From positions 1 through 9,610 of the forward strand of contig CANRVM010000038.1 of NCBI GenBank assembly GCA_947643295.1: a DNA stretch of 9,610 bases. Direction: 5' to 3'. The stretch comes from an uncultured Mycoplasmatota bacterium. Its GTDB lineage: Bacteria; Bacillota_I; Bacilli_A; RF39; UBA660. Positions 4,292 to 9,610 of the stretch are shown piece after piece. Position 1 is the first letter of the stretch. Each line of letters begins with the position of its first letter. Below the pieces are notes generated by a model. It saw only the letters and a program-made list of their open reading frames with translations. It was not told the origin of the DNA and did not search any database. The position numbers and the translations under genes are program-made.

Positions 4292-4468
4292 ATGAAGAAA
4301 AAAGAAATATATTGCAACCTAGATTACTTTATGAAACATAGCTGTAAAGGTTGTAAGTTAGAAAGGAAGTGTATTGAATGGGGTCGAAATCGGACTAAAC
4401 GAAATAGCAATAGTAATGATGTTAATTGCGATGATAATAGTAGCAAGCAGAAAAGAATAAGTATATAG
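4292..4468 (+). CDS. Small cysteine-rich ORF, 58 residues
   Basis: A 58-residue ORF with a cysteine cluster in its first half: C8, then HSCKGCKLERKC with C18, C21 and C27, a spacing that could bind zinc. The second half is basic then polar (RNRTKRNSNSNDVN) with one more cysteine, C46, and looks unstructured. The upstream site is weak (GGTG about seven bases before the ATG). The ORF ends at 4468, overlapping the first two bases of the tRNA. Its last third also overlaps the small membrane ORF in another frame, so the tail may be under little constraint. It is the first possible gene on the late transcript and I do not recognise it. Confidence 0.45.
   Translation: MKKKEIYCNLDYFMKHSCKGCKLERKCIEWGRNRTKRNSNSNDVNCDDNSSKQKRISI
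4374..4460 (+). CDS. Putative 28-residue membrane micropeptide (TTG start)
   Basis: Within the tail of the cysteine-rich ORF, in the +1 frame, a TTG at 4374 is preceded by AAAGGAAG (4362-4369) at about five bases. It opens a 28-residue peptide with a short polar start (MNGVEIGLNE), a hydrophobic helix IAIVMMLIAMIIVA (about residues 11-24) and a basic end SRKE. The clean membrane-span pattern, unlike the low-complexity translation of the overlapping frame, suggests that this frame is the one under selection in the region. It could be a very small phage membrane peptide. The evidence is composition and ribosome binding site only; no family is recognised. Confidence 0.38.
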   Translation: MNGVEIGLNEIAIVMMLIAMIIVASRKE

Positions 4469-4543
4469 ACAAGTAACTCAGTTGGTTAGAGTACACGGCT
4501 TATATCCGTGGAGTCGTGGGTTCAAGTCCTACCTTGTCTACCA
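4467..4543 (+). tRNA. tRNA-Ile, anticodon UAU (reads AUA)
   Basis: A complete cloverleaf. Acceptor AGACAAG (4467-4473) pairs with CTTGTCT (4533-4539). D stem ACTC/GAGT has loop AGTTGGTTA. Anticodon stem CACGG/CCGTG (4494-4498, 4506-4510) has loop CTTATAT, so positions 34-36 are TAT (4501-4503). Variable loop is GAGTC. T arm is GTGGG-TTCAAGT-CCTAC with one G-U pair. The discriminator is A (4540) and CCA is encoded. The isoleucine identity features known for E. coli IleRS are present: C4-G69, U12-A23, C29-G41, A37 and A73 (position 38 is U rather than A). It lies on the late transcript ahead of the terminase genes. Most bacteria read AUA with a lysidine-modified CAU tRNA, so a UAU isoleucine tRNA is unusual. 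Confidence 0.95.
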
Positions 4544-4569
4544 AAATAGTAAAAAATGGAGGTTTTAAT

Positions 4570-4761
4570 ATGATAAAAGTAAAGGCAACAGACGCTTATC
4601 AAAAAAAGTCTGTAGTAGATGACAAATTAGGAATTATGCCGAAAGAAGGCTATGAATTCGAAGTTACAGAAGAAAGATACAATGCACTAGCAGGTAATAA
4701 CAAATACAAAACAAAATTTGTTGAAAAAGTAACAAAAGAAAAACCAAAAGGTAGTGAATAA
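4570..4761 (+). CDS. Small phage protein preceding the terminase genes
   Basis: A 63-residue protein with the sequence pattern of a small family common just before, or within, the packaging and head genes of Gram-positive phages: strand MIKVKATDAY, a conserved middle KLGIMPKEGYEFEVTEERYNAL (residues 19-40) and NNKYKTKFVEKV before a lysine-rich end. No biochemical role is known to me. The start at 4570 is set by TGGAGG (4557-4562) seven bases upstream; an in-frame GTG at 4516 lies inside the tRNA and is rejected. It follows the tRNA by 26 bases and ends two bases before the small terminase ATG, so it should be co-translated with it. Confidence 0.78.
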   Translation: MIKVKATDAYQKKSVVDDKLGIMPKEGYEFEVTEERYNALAGNNKYKTKFVEKVTKEKPKGSE

Positions 4762-4763
4762 TC

Positions 4764-5249
4764 ATGGCTAATAGCAAGGTTGATTACTGGCTATCTGATG
4801 ACGGTTTGACTTTGCTAAAAGGCTGGGCTAGAGACGGTCTTACTGATGAGCAGATAGCTAAAAATATGAAAGTATCTAGGTCTACATTAAGTAAATACAA
4901 AAAAGAACATTCGGACATCTCGGACACCTTAAAAAAAGAAAAAGAAATAGTCGATTACGAAGTGGAAAATGCACTATTAAAAAAGGCTTTAGGATATACA
5001 GAAACTTTGAGTAAACAGAAGGTAACAAAAGAGGGCGATATTGTGGATATAACAGAAGAGGTCCATGTTGCCCCAGACTCTACTGCTCTTATTTTTTGGT
5101 TAAAGAATAGACAACCTAAAAAATGGAGAGATAAAGTAGAGTTAACAAGTGATGATGAGAAGATGAAAGAAATTAATAAGAATATCTCTAATATTGCTAA
5201 CCTGATTAATAATCCACAAAAGAACAGGAACGAAGAAGATGTTCAATGA
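4764..5249 (+). CDS. Terminase small subunit
   Basis: A 161-residue DNA-recognition subunit of the packaging motor. The N-terminal helix-turn-helix (about residues 10-46) includes LKGWARDGLTDEQIAKNMKV and SRSTLSKYKK, which would bind the pac or cos site. The middle is helical (SDTLKKEKEIVDYEVENALLKKALGY, 53-78), typical of the oligomerisation region. The block APDSTALIFWLKNRQPKKWRDK (103-124) is a strong marker of this small-terminase family. The C-terminus is a charged helix that usually contacts the large subunit. The gene begins two bases after the preceding stop and overlaps the large terminase start by eleven bases, the standard TerS-TerL order. No strong Shine-Dalgarno is visible, so translation is probably coupled. 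Length is normal. Confidence 0.9.
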   Translation: MANSKVDYWLSDDGLTLLKGWARDGLTDEQIAKNMKVSRSTLSKYKKEHSDISDTLKKEKEIVDYEVENALLKKALGYTETLSKQKVTKEGDIVDITEEVHVAPDSTALIFWLKNRQPKKWRDKVELTSDDEKMKEINKNISNIANLINNPQKNRNEEDVQ

Positions 5250-6582
5250 ATTAGCTCCATTTTGTGAGAAACAATCTAGCTATATAAGAAGATGCCAGGA
5301 AAGTTGGTTGAATGTTGCTGAAGGTGGGAAACGTGGTGCTAAAAATGTCACTAATGGTTTAGCTTTTTGTATAGCATTGGAAAGTCATTCTGACAAACTT
5401 CATTTAGTAGGTGGCTATGATAGTGCTAGTGCAAGACTTAATATAATTGATTGCGATGGATATGGAATATCTAACTATTTCTCAGGAAGATGTAGAGAAG
5501 GTAAATATAAGAATAGAGATTGTTTATATATAAATACATCAGATGGCAAAGAAAAAGTTTTATTAATTGTTGGTGGTGGAAAAGCTAACTCATATAAGTC
5601 TATCAAGGGTAATACTTATGGCATGGCTTATATAACAGAAGCTAACGAATGTGATAAAACATTCCTTAAAGAAGTAGAAGATAGAACTATCTCTAGTAGC
5701 AATAGAAAAATATTTCATGATCTAAATCCGAAAGCACCTAATCACTGGTATTATACTGAATATTTGGATTTTCATGAAAAGCAACAATGTAAGATATTAA
5801 ATTATGGTTACAATTATTGCCATTTTAATATCTTTGATAATTTAAGTATAGATGATAGCAAACTAAGAAAGATATTATTATCTTATGATAAAGGTTCTAT
5901 TTGGTATAAAAGAGATATTAAAGGAGATAGAATCGCTAGTGCAGGTATATTCTTCCCCGAGATAGCGAATAACAAAGCTAGATATTTAGTAGATAAATGC
6001 GACATTAGTGGAATTATAACAACAGGTGTTGACTTCGGGAAAAATGGTTCTGCTCACGCTTTTTGTTCTCAAAAAATAGCAAGGGATTTTAGTAGAGTAT
6101 GCATCTTAAGGAGTGATAAAGAAGATTGTAGTCCAGACAGTGAAGAAGTAGTAGACACTTTAGGCATAGGGCAAGTACTTGCTAAATTGGAGATTGGATT
6201 TATAAAACATATTAAATACGTCATTAAAAAATGGGGAATAATTAGTTATATTTTTTGTGATAGTGCTGAACCTGAATTGATAGAATTTTTAAGAAAGGCA
6301 TTACGAAAAAATGGATATAATATTCCAATAATAAATAGTTTAAAAATAAAAATACCTTCAAGGATACATCTTTGGGGTATTTTATTTATGCAAGATAGAA
6401 TCTCTTTTGTCAAAGGAGAAACAGAGGAAATTATCAAGGGATTCCAAGATGTTGTTAAAGATGAAGATGAGGAAGATGACATATATCTTGATGATGGAAC
6501 AAGTGATATAGATATTTTAGATTCCAATAACTATGGTATCGAAAAATGGTATGCTCAATTGTTAAGGATAGGAGGTAATTAG
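5239..6582 (+). CDS. Terminase large subunit (PBSX-type)
   Basis: A 447-residue ATPase-nuclease that drives DNA into the prohead and cuts it. The ATPase half shows a Walker-A-like EGGKRGAKNVTN (residues 28-39), a Walker-B-like segment GMAYITEAN (128-136, with E134 as the likely catalytic acid) and a coupling motif HDLNP (160-164). The nuclease half has the expected acidic residues in GVDFGKNGS (D265), FCDSAEPELI (D341, E344) and SDIDILDSNNYGIEKW (an aspartate among D423-D428). Length and order fit the PBSX/XtmB-like family. The start overlaps the small terminase stop, indicating coupling. The ribosome binding site for the next gene, AGGAGG, lies inside its last codons and the portal ATG follows the stop directly. 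The gene looks intact. Confidence 0.93.
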   Translation: MFNELAPFCEKQSSYIRRCQESWLNVAEGGKRGAKNVTNGLAFCIALESHSDKLHLVGGYDSASARLNIIDCDGYGISNYFSGRCREGKYKNRDCLYINTSDGKEKVLLIVGGGKANSYKSIKGNTYGMAYITEANECDKTFLKEVEDRTISSSNRKIFHDLNPKAPNHWYYTEYLDFHEKQQCKILNYGYNYCHFNIFDNLSIDDSKLRKILLSYDKGSIWYKRDIKGDRIASAGIFFPEIANNKARYLVDKCDISGIITTGVDFGKNGSAHAFCSQKIARDFSRVCILRSDKEDCSPDSEEVVDTLGIGQVLAKLEIGFIKHIKYVIKKWGIISYIFCDSAEPELIEFLRKALRKNGYNIPIINSLKIKIPSRIHLWGILFMQDRISFVKGETEEIIKGFQDVVKDEDEEDDIYLDDGTSDIDILDSNNYGIEKWYAQLLRIGGN

Positions 6583-8043
6583 ATGAATTATGTTTATGAA
6601 TATTTAAAAAAAATGGGATATAACATAAACACTGAATATTACAATAAAATTAATAGTTGGATTGATATTTGGAAAGGCGAGGCGCCATGGTTAAAAGTCC
6701 AAACTGTTGATGGTGACAGTTATCCTATGTATTCCTTAAATATTGCCAAGAGGTCATGTGAAGATTTATCTAGTATGCTTACAAGTGAGAATTATGATAT
6801 AAAAGCAGTGACAAATGATGAATTGTTGCAACAGATAATAAAAGACACTAATTTCCTAGAACAGTTGCCAGATAACATTGAAAAAATAGGATATACTGGG
6901 ACAATTGGAACAGTAGTTAGAATTAAAAATGCAAAAATAATTGGGGATGGGGAAGATGCTAAATTAGTAAAGTCGGAAAAAACTAAAACAAAGGTCATAA
7001 ACTTGCTAGCAAATCAAATAATACCGTTAAGAATAGAAGATAATAAATTTATAGATGTAGCATTCGTAAGTGAACAAATACAAGAAATAGATAATAAGAA
7101 AGTAAAATTAATATGTTTAGAAACACATATTTTAAAAGAAAAAAGCTATCAAGTCAGTAATGTATTCTTTGAAAAAGATACAGGTAACATAATAAAACTA
7201 AATAACGTAATAGAAACATATAACACATTATCTCAACAACCGCTTTTTAGTATCGGAAAATTACCTAAACTAAATCCAATCGAGAATAACATGGGATTAG
7301 GAATTCCTATTTTCGGAGAAGCAATTGACCAATTAAAAATATTAGACCTAACATATAACAATTTTGGTATGGATTTTAAATTAGGACAAAAAATACTATT
7401 AATTAATCAAAAACTTACTAGAGTTGAAAAGTATGAAGATGTAGACAAGGGCGGAAATATAGTTGTGAAAGAACGAGTGGTTTATCCACAAGAAATACAA
7501 AAAAGATTATTTACCCCTGTCGGTGATGAAATGATGCAAGATGGAACTCAAAAGCCATATGTTTACGAATATAATCCAGACTTAAGGGTTGGGGATAATG
7601 CAGATGGTGTTCAATATTCGCTAGATTATTATTCATTTAAAATTGGTTATGGTACTAAGTATTATTCATTTTCTACCTCAAATGGAATAACTGCTACTGA
7701 ATATATTGGGAATAGACAAGATTTGATTGCAAATGGAAATAAAAACAGAAAAAAAATAAAAGAGTACTTAATAGGAATATGTAAGGCTCTTTTATTGAGC
7801 AAAAAAATATTAGGTGATAGTTCTATAGATGAAACACAAGTAATCGAAATACCAGATGTAGATAATTTTTTGGAAGATGATGGAACGGTGTTAGAAAGAG
7901 CACAATCAGAAGTTGCGGCAGGACTAATGAGTTTATACACATATCTAACTAAATACAAAGGTATGACAGAGCAAGAGGCTACTCAAGAAATTGAGTTAAT
8001 TAATAATGAAAATGCACCTGTTATCAAGGATGAAACAGAATGA
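6583..8043 (+). CDS. Phage portal protein (A118/SPP1 gp6-like)
   Basis: A 486-residue portal protein, the ring at one vertex through which DNA is packaged and ejected. The N-terminal part (INSWIDIWKGEAPWLKVQTV, about residues 23-42, then YSLNIAKRSCEDLSSMLTSE) is characteristic of the A118-like portal family: a tryptophan-rich segment followed by the conserved N-A-K...C-E-D-L helix. Further support is the order after TerL and the acidic C-terminal region with VAAGLMSLYTYLTKYKGMTEQEA, usual at the end of these portals. Length agrees with the family. AGGAGG (6569-6574) precedes the ATG, which follows the terminase stop with no gap. The stop overlaps the ATG of the next ORF (ATGA at 8040), so translation is coupled. 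Confidence 0.9.
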   Translation: MNYVYEYLKKMGYNINTEYYNKINSWIDIWKGEAPWLKVQTVDGDSYPMYSLNIAKRSCEDLSSMLTSENYDIKAVTNDELLQQIIKDTNFLEQLPDNIEKIGYTGTIGTVVRIKNAKIIGDGEDAKLVKSEKTKTKVINLLANQIIPLRIEDNKFIDVAFVSEQIQEIDNKKVKLICLETHILKEKSYQVSNVFFEKDTGNIIKLNNVIETYNTLSQQPLFSIGKLPKLNPIENNMGLGIPIFGEAIDQLKILDLTYNNFGMDFKLGQKILLINQKLTRVEKYEDVDKGGNIVVKERVVYPQEIQKRLFTPVGDEMMQDGTQKPYVYEYNPDLRVGDNADGVQYSLDYYSFKIGYGTKYYSFSTSNGITATEYIGNRQDLIANGNKNRKKIKEYLIGICKALLLSKKILGDSSIDETQVIEIPDVDNFLEDDGTVLERAQSEVAAGLMSLYTYLTKYKGMTEQEATQEIELINNENAPVIKDETE

Positions 8044-8357
8044 TAACTCCTAACAAAATGTCACAATTAAGTAATAATGAAGTTATTAGTTCAATGTATG
8101 CAGAGTTAAATAATGAATTAACGAAAAGTATTATAAGTGAATTAAAAAAACATGAAAATTTAATAGAATATTCTCGAATTGATATAAAGAAAGTCATTAA
8201 CGTAGAAAAAAATAAAATATTAAAACAATCATTAAAGAGAACTAGAAAATTATATAAAAAAACAAGAAAACAGATTAAAAATACCTATAAAGAATTGAGT
8301 GATGCTTTAAATGACAATCGAGGAGATAATAAGCAAGGCAGAAAAAGAAAGCAATAA
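8040..8357 (+). CDS. N-terminal part of a split minor capsid protein (Phage_min_cap2-like)
   Basis: A 105-residue, lysine-rich helical protein. Its opening, MITPNKMSQLSNNEVISSMY followed by AELNNELTKSIISELKK, matches the first part of phage minor capsid protein 2 (family start pattern: M-x-TP, then a helix with YxxLExxI). In other phages this is fused in one frame to the portion encoded here by the next ORF. The product loses this resemblance near residue 92, where the overlapping ORF begins in the +1 frame; the final RGDNKQGRKRKQ is probably an out-of-frame tail. It begins in an ATGA overlap with the portal gene. It might be a natural separate subunit, the result of a frameshift mutation, or a sequencing error. 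The family assignment of this fragment relies on context. Confidence 0.65.
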   Translation: MITPNKMSQLSNNEVISSMYAELNNELTKSIISELKKHENLIEYSRIDIKKVINVEKNKILKQSLKRTRKLYKKTRKQIKNTYKELSDALNDNRGDNKQGRKRKQ

Positions 8358-9564
8358 GAACTTAATTAATTTAACTAAGACAATAGCTTATGCTACACAA
8401 CAAACCTACGTAAAGGCAATGAATGATATATATAAGCAAGTAGGAGTTGGAAAAATGGACCACTTTACAGCTTATAAAAAGACTGTAGATGAATTAACAA
8501 AAAATGGTATTGCTTTAATAACTAAAGATGGTAGAAGAGAAAAAATAGAAGTTGCAGTTAGAAGAGGTTTATTTGGAAGCTTACACCAAACTGCAAATGA
8601 AATAGCAAAAAAAGTAGGAGAAGACATCGATTATAATTGCGTAGTTATAGGTCATTCTTCTACTTGCAGACCATCTCACAATGTAATAGATGATGTAGTA
8701 ATGAGTAAAAAAGAATTTGAAAAATACGAGCATCTAACAGAAGAGTACGGTTGTAATCATGTTGTTAATTATGACTGGAGGGAAGAGTTTGAGGGAATAG
8801 ATGATAAAGTGGACTATGGTAATGAACATATGACCGACGAAGAGTGTGGGAGAAATTATAAAATACAACAAGAAGCTAGATATTATGAAAGAGTAGTAAG
8901 GGCAAAGAAGAATGTTATTGAAAGAGGAGATACTTCTAATAAAGCCAAACGAGAATTGCGAAATGCACAATCAAAGTATAGAATATATTGCAATAACAAT
9001 GGTTTAAAAGTTGATTATAAAAGAACTTGGTTTTCAAACAAACGCAGCAGTTCAAAAGTCGAATTATCATACAAAGATATTACTAAAGAATGGCTAGATA
9101 AAGCTACTCCTAACAGTCATAAATTAAAGTTTGATGATTACTTTATGGATGATAATGGTATAAGACATCCAATAAAGGGCAAAGAAAAACTTCATCCTAT
9201 ACCAAAAAAAGGTGATGAATATGATATTGCTATATTTTTAAAAGAAACTTTAGGTGGAGATATTCATTTAGTGCCTAGAATTAGTGACATAAGTAATGAA
9301 GGGATAAGTGTAAAAACTCCAGATTTTAGATGGAACGGAGAAAAATGGGATTTAAAAACCCCTGGTATAGATGGTAAATTCGAAAATACACTAGAGAGAT
9401 TTTTGAAAAAGAAGGGAGCTAAGGCACAAGCAAAAAAATATATTATCGATTATAGTAATTTTTCTACAAAAACAGATAACGAAGTACTTGAAGTGATAGA
9501 AAAGACGTTAAAAAACAGAAATTGGGTAGAAGAACTAATAGTTATAAAAGATAAGAAAATATGA
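8311..9564 (+). CDS. Minor capsid protein (MuF/min_cap2-like) with C-terminal nuclease-toxin domain
   Basis: A 417-residue protein in two parts. Residues 1-240 match the main part of phage minor capsid protein 2, an internal virion protein related to MuF: LINLTKTIAYATQQTYVKAM (18-37), EVAVRRGLFG-type helix (80-89), then the signature GHSSTCRPSHNVIDDVV (114-130) and YGCNH (146-150). After a linker, residues about 300-417 form an extra domain: YDIAIFLKETLGGDIHLVPR, then TPDFRWNGEKWDLK (336-349), AQAKKYIIDYS and NRNWVEELIVIKD. The pair P337-D338 and D347-x-K349 is a PD-(D/E)xK nuclease signature, and the layout resembles CdiA C-terminal tRNase toxin domains. A toxin carried in or with the virion is the likely reading (inference). 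The ATG at 8311 has only a weak upstream GAGTGA. An in-frame stop (8308-8310) directly precedes it. The stop overlaps a further ATG at 9561. Confidence 0.82.
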   Translation: MTIEEIISKAEKESNKNLINLTKTIAYATQQTYVKAMNDIYKQVGVGKMDHFTAYKKTVDELTKNGIALITKDGRREKIEVAVRRGLFGSLHQTANEIAKKVGEDIDYNCVVIGHSSTCRPSHNVIDDVVMSKKEFEKYEHLTEEYGCNHVVNYDWREEFEGIDDKVDYGNEHMTDEECGRNYKIQQEARYYERVVRAKKNVIERGDTSNKAKRELRNAQSKYRIYCNNNGLKVDYKRTWFSNKRSSSKVELSYKDITKEWLDKATPNSHKLKFDDYFMDDNGIRHPIKGKEKLHPIPKKGDEYDIAIFLKETLGGDIHLVPRISDISNEGISVKTPDFRWNGEKWDLKTPGIDGKFENTLERFLKKKGAKAQAKKYIIDYSNFSTKTDNEVLEVIEKTLKNRNWVEELIVIKDKKI

Positions 9565-9610
9565 CTAGCCACAAGAGTCAAAACATACTATATCAATCCT
9601 ACGTAAATGA
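9561..9610 (+). CDS. Start of a further ORF, cut by the window edge; possible immunity gene
   Basis: ATG at 9561 overlaps the stop of the toxin-bearing capsid gene in an ATGA arrangement and opens a frame beginning MTSHKSQNILYQSYVN, open to the window edge. Only 16 full codons are visible, so no family can be named. There is no strong Shine-Dalgarno, but overlap coupling could drive translation. Its position directly after a capsid-toxin fusion is where a cognate immunity protein would be expected; the next structural gene is the alternative. Confidence 0.4.
   Translation, partial: MTSHKSQNILYQSYVN

Noticed and set aside
4516..4569. Upstream GTG start for the small gene before the terminase
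   Set aside because: It lies inside the T arm of the tRNA; the ATG at 4570 has a strong TGGAGG at the right distance.
6246..6527. Other - strand frames within the terminase, portal and capsid genes (also near 6792-6998, 7662-7958, 8734-8970)
   Set aside because: They are shadows of well-supported + strand genes, with Ser/Ile/Phe-rich translations and no initiation signals.
8040..8310. Programmed frameshift joining the two capsid ORFs before 8311
   Set aside because: A TAA in the downstream frame at 8308-8310 excludes a shift upstream of 8311. Only the short overlap 8311-8354 remains possible, and no clear slippery run is seen there.
1..9610. CRISPR array or insertion sequence
   Set aside because: No regularly spaced repeats and no transposase-like reading frame or terminal repeats were seen on either strand.

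Overview
This window is a stretch of a temperate phage or prophage from an AT-rich Gram-positive host, most likely a Clostridia or Tissierellia type bacterium. That placement is an inference from the very low GC content, heavy use of ATA and AGA codons, strong AGGAGG-type ribosome binding sites and the gene families present. No host gene marks the species. Every supported gene lies on the + strand. The window covers the end of the early/regulatory region and the start of the late packaging/head region.

Layout. Positions 1-585: an HNH-like phage nuclease family gene and a small unknown gene. Positions 590-1040: a short ribbon-helix-helix regulator gene behind its own promoter, which contains CGAACA repeats, then a non-coding stretch with a large imperfect inverted repeat. 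Positions 1042-2885: a tightly packed run of two tiny ORFs, a 78-residue unknown, a BRO-N/KilAC antirepressor, an 85-residue unknown and an ASCH-domain protein. Positions 2948-3364: a sigma-region-4-like (ArpU/RinA-type) protein, the kind that usually switches on phage late genes. Positions 3421-4176: a self-contained hicA-hicB toxin-antitoxin cassette with a near-perfect promoter, an internal hairpin and its own terminator. Positions 4190-4276: a probable late promoter with tandem TGTCCC boxes in place of a -35, followed at once by a second terminator-like hairpin. Positions 4292-4543: two overlapping very small ORFs and a tRNA gene. Positions 4570 to the end: a conserved small phage protein, small terminase, large terminase, A118-like portal and a minor capsid protein, then the start of another ORF running off the edge.

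Most notable points. (1) The tRNA has anticodon UAU, an isoleucine tRNA that reads AUA directly. Most bacteria do not encode this type; they read AUA with a lysidine-modified CAU tRNA. (2) The minor capsid protein is encoded by two overlapping ORFs in different frames. Its C-terminus carries an extra domain with a PD...DLK nuclease signature resembling CdiA C-terminal tRNase toxins, so the virion protein looks like a phage-borne polymorphic toxin. An ORF starting in an ATGA overlap with its stop codon (position 9561) is in the position expected for an immunity gene. (3) The late promoter is followed by a terminator about 14 nt after the predicted start of transcription, suggesting control by antitermination as well as activation.

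How the parts may fit together (inference): the antirepressor and RHH protein act in the lysogeny/early decision. The ArpU-like protein then activates the TGTCCC promoter, giving one late transcript with the tRNA, packaging genes and head genes. The tRNA would support translation of the ATA-rich late genes. The hicAB cassette sits between the regulator and its presumed target promoter as an independently transcribed insert.
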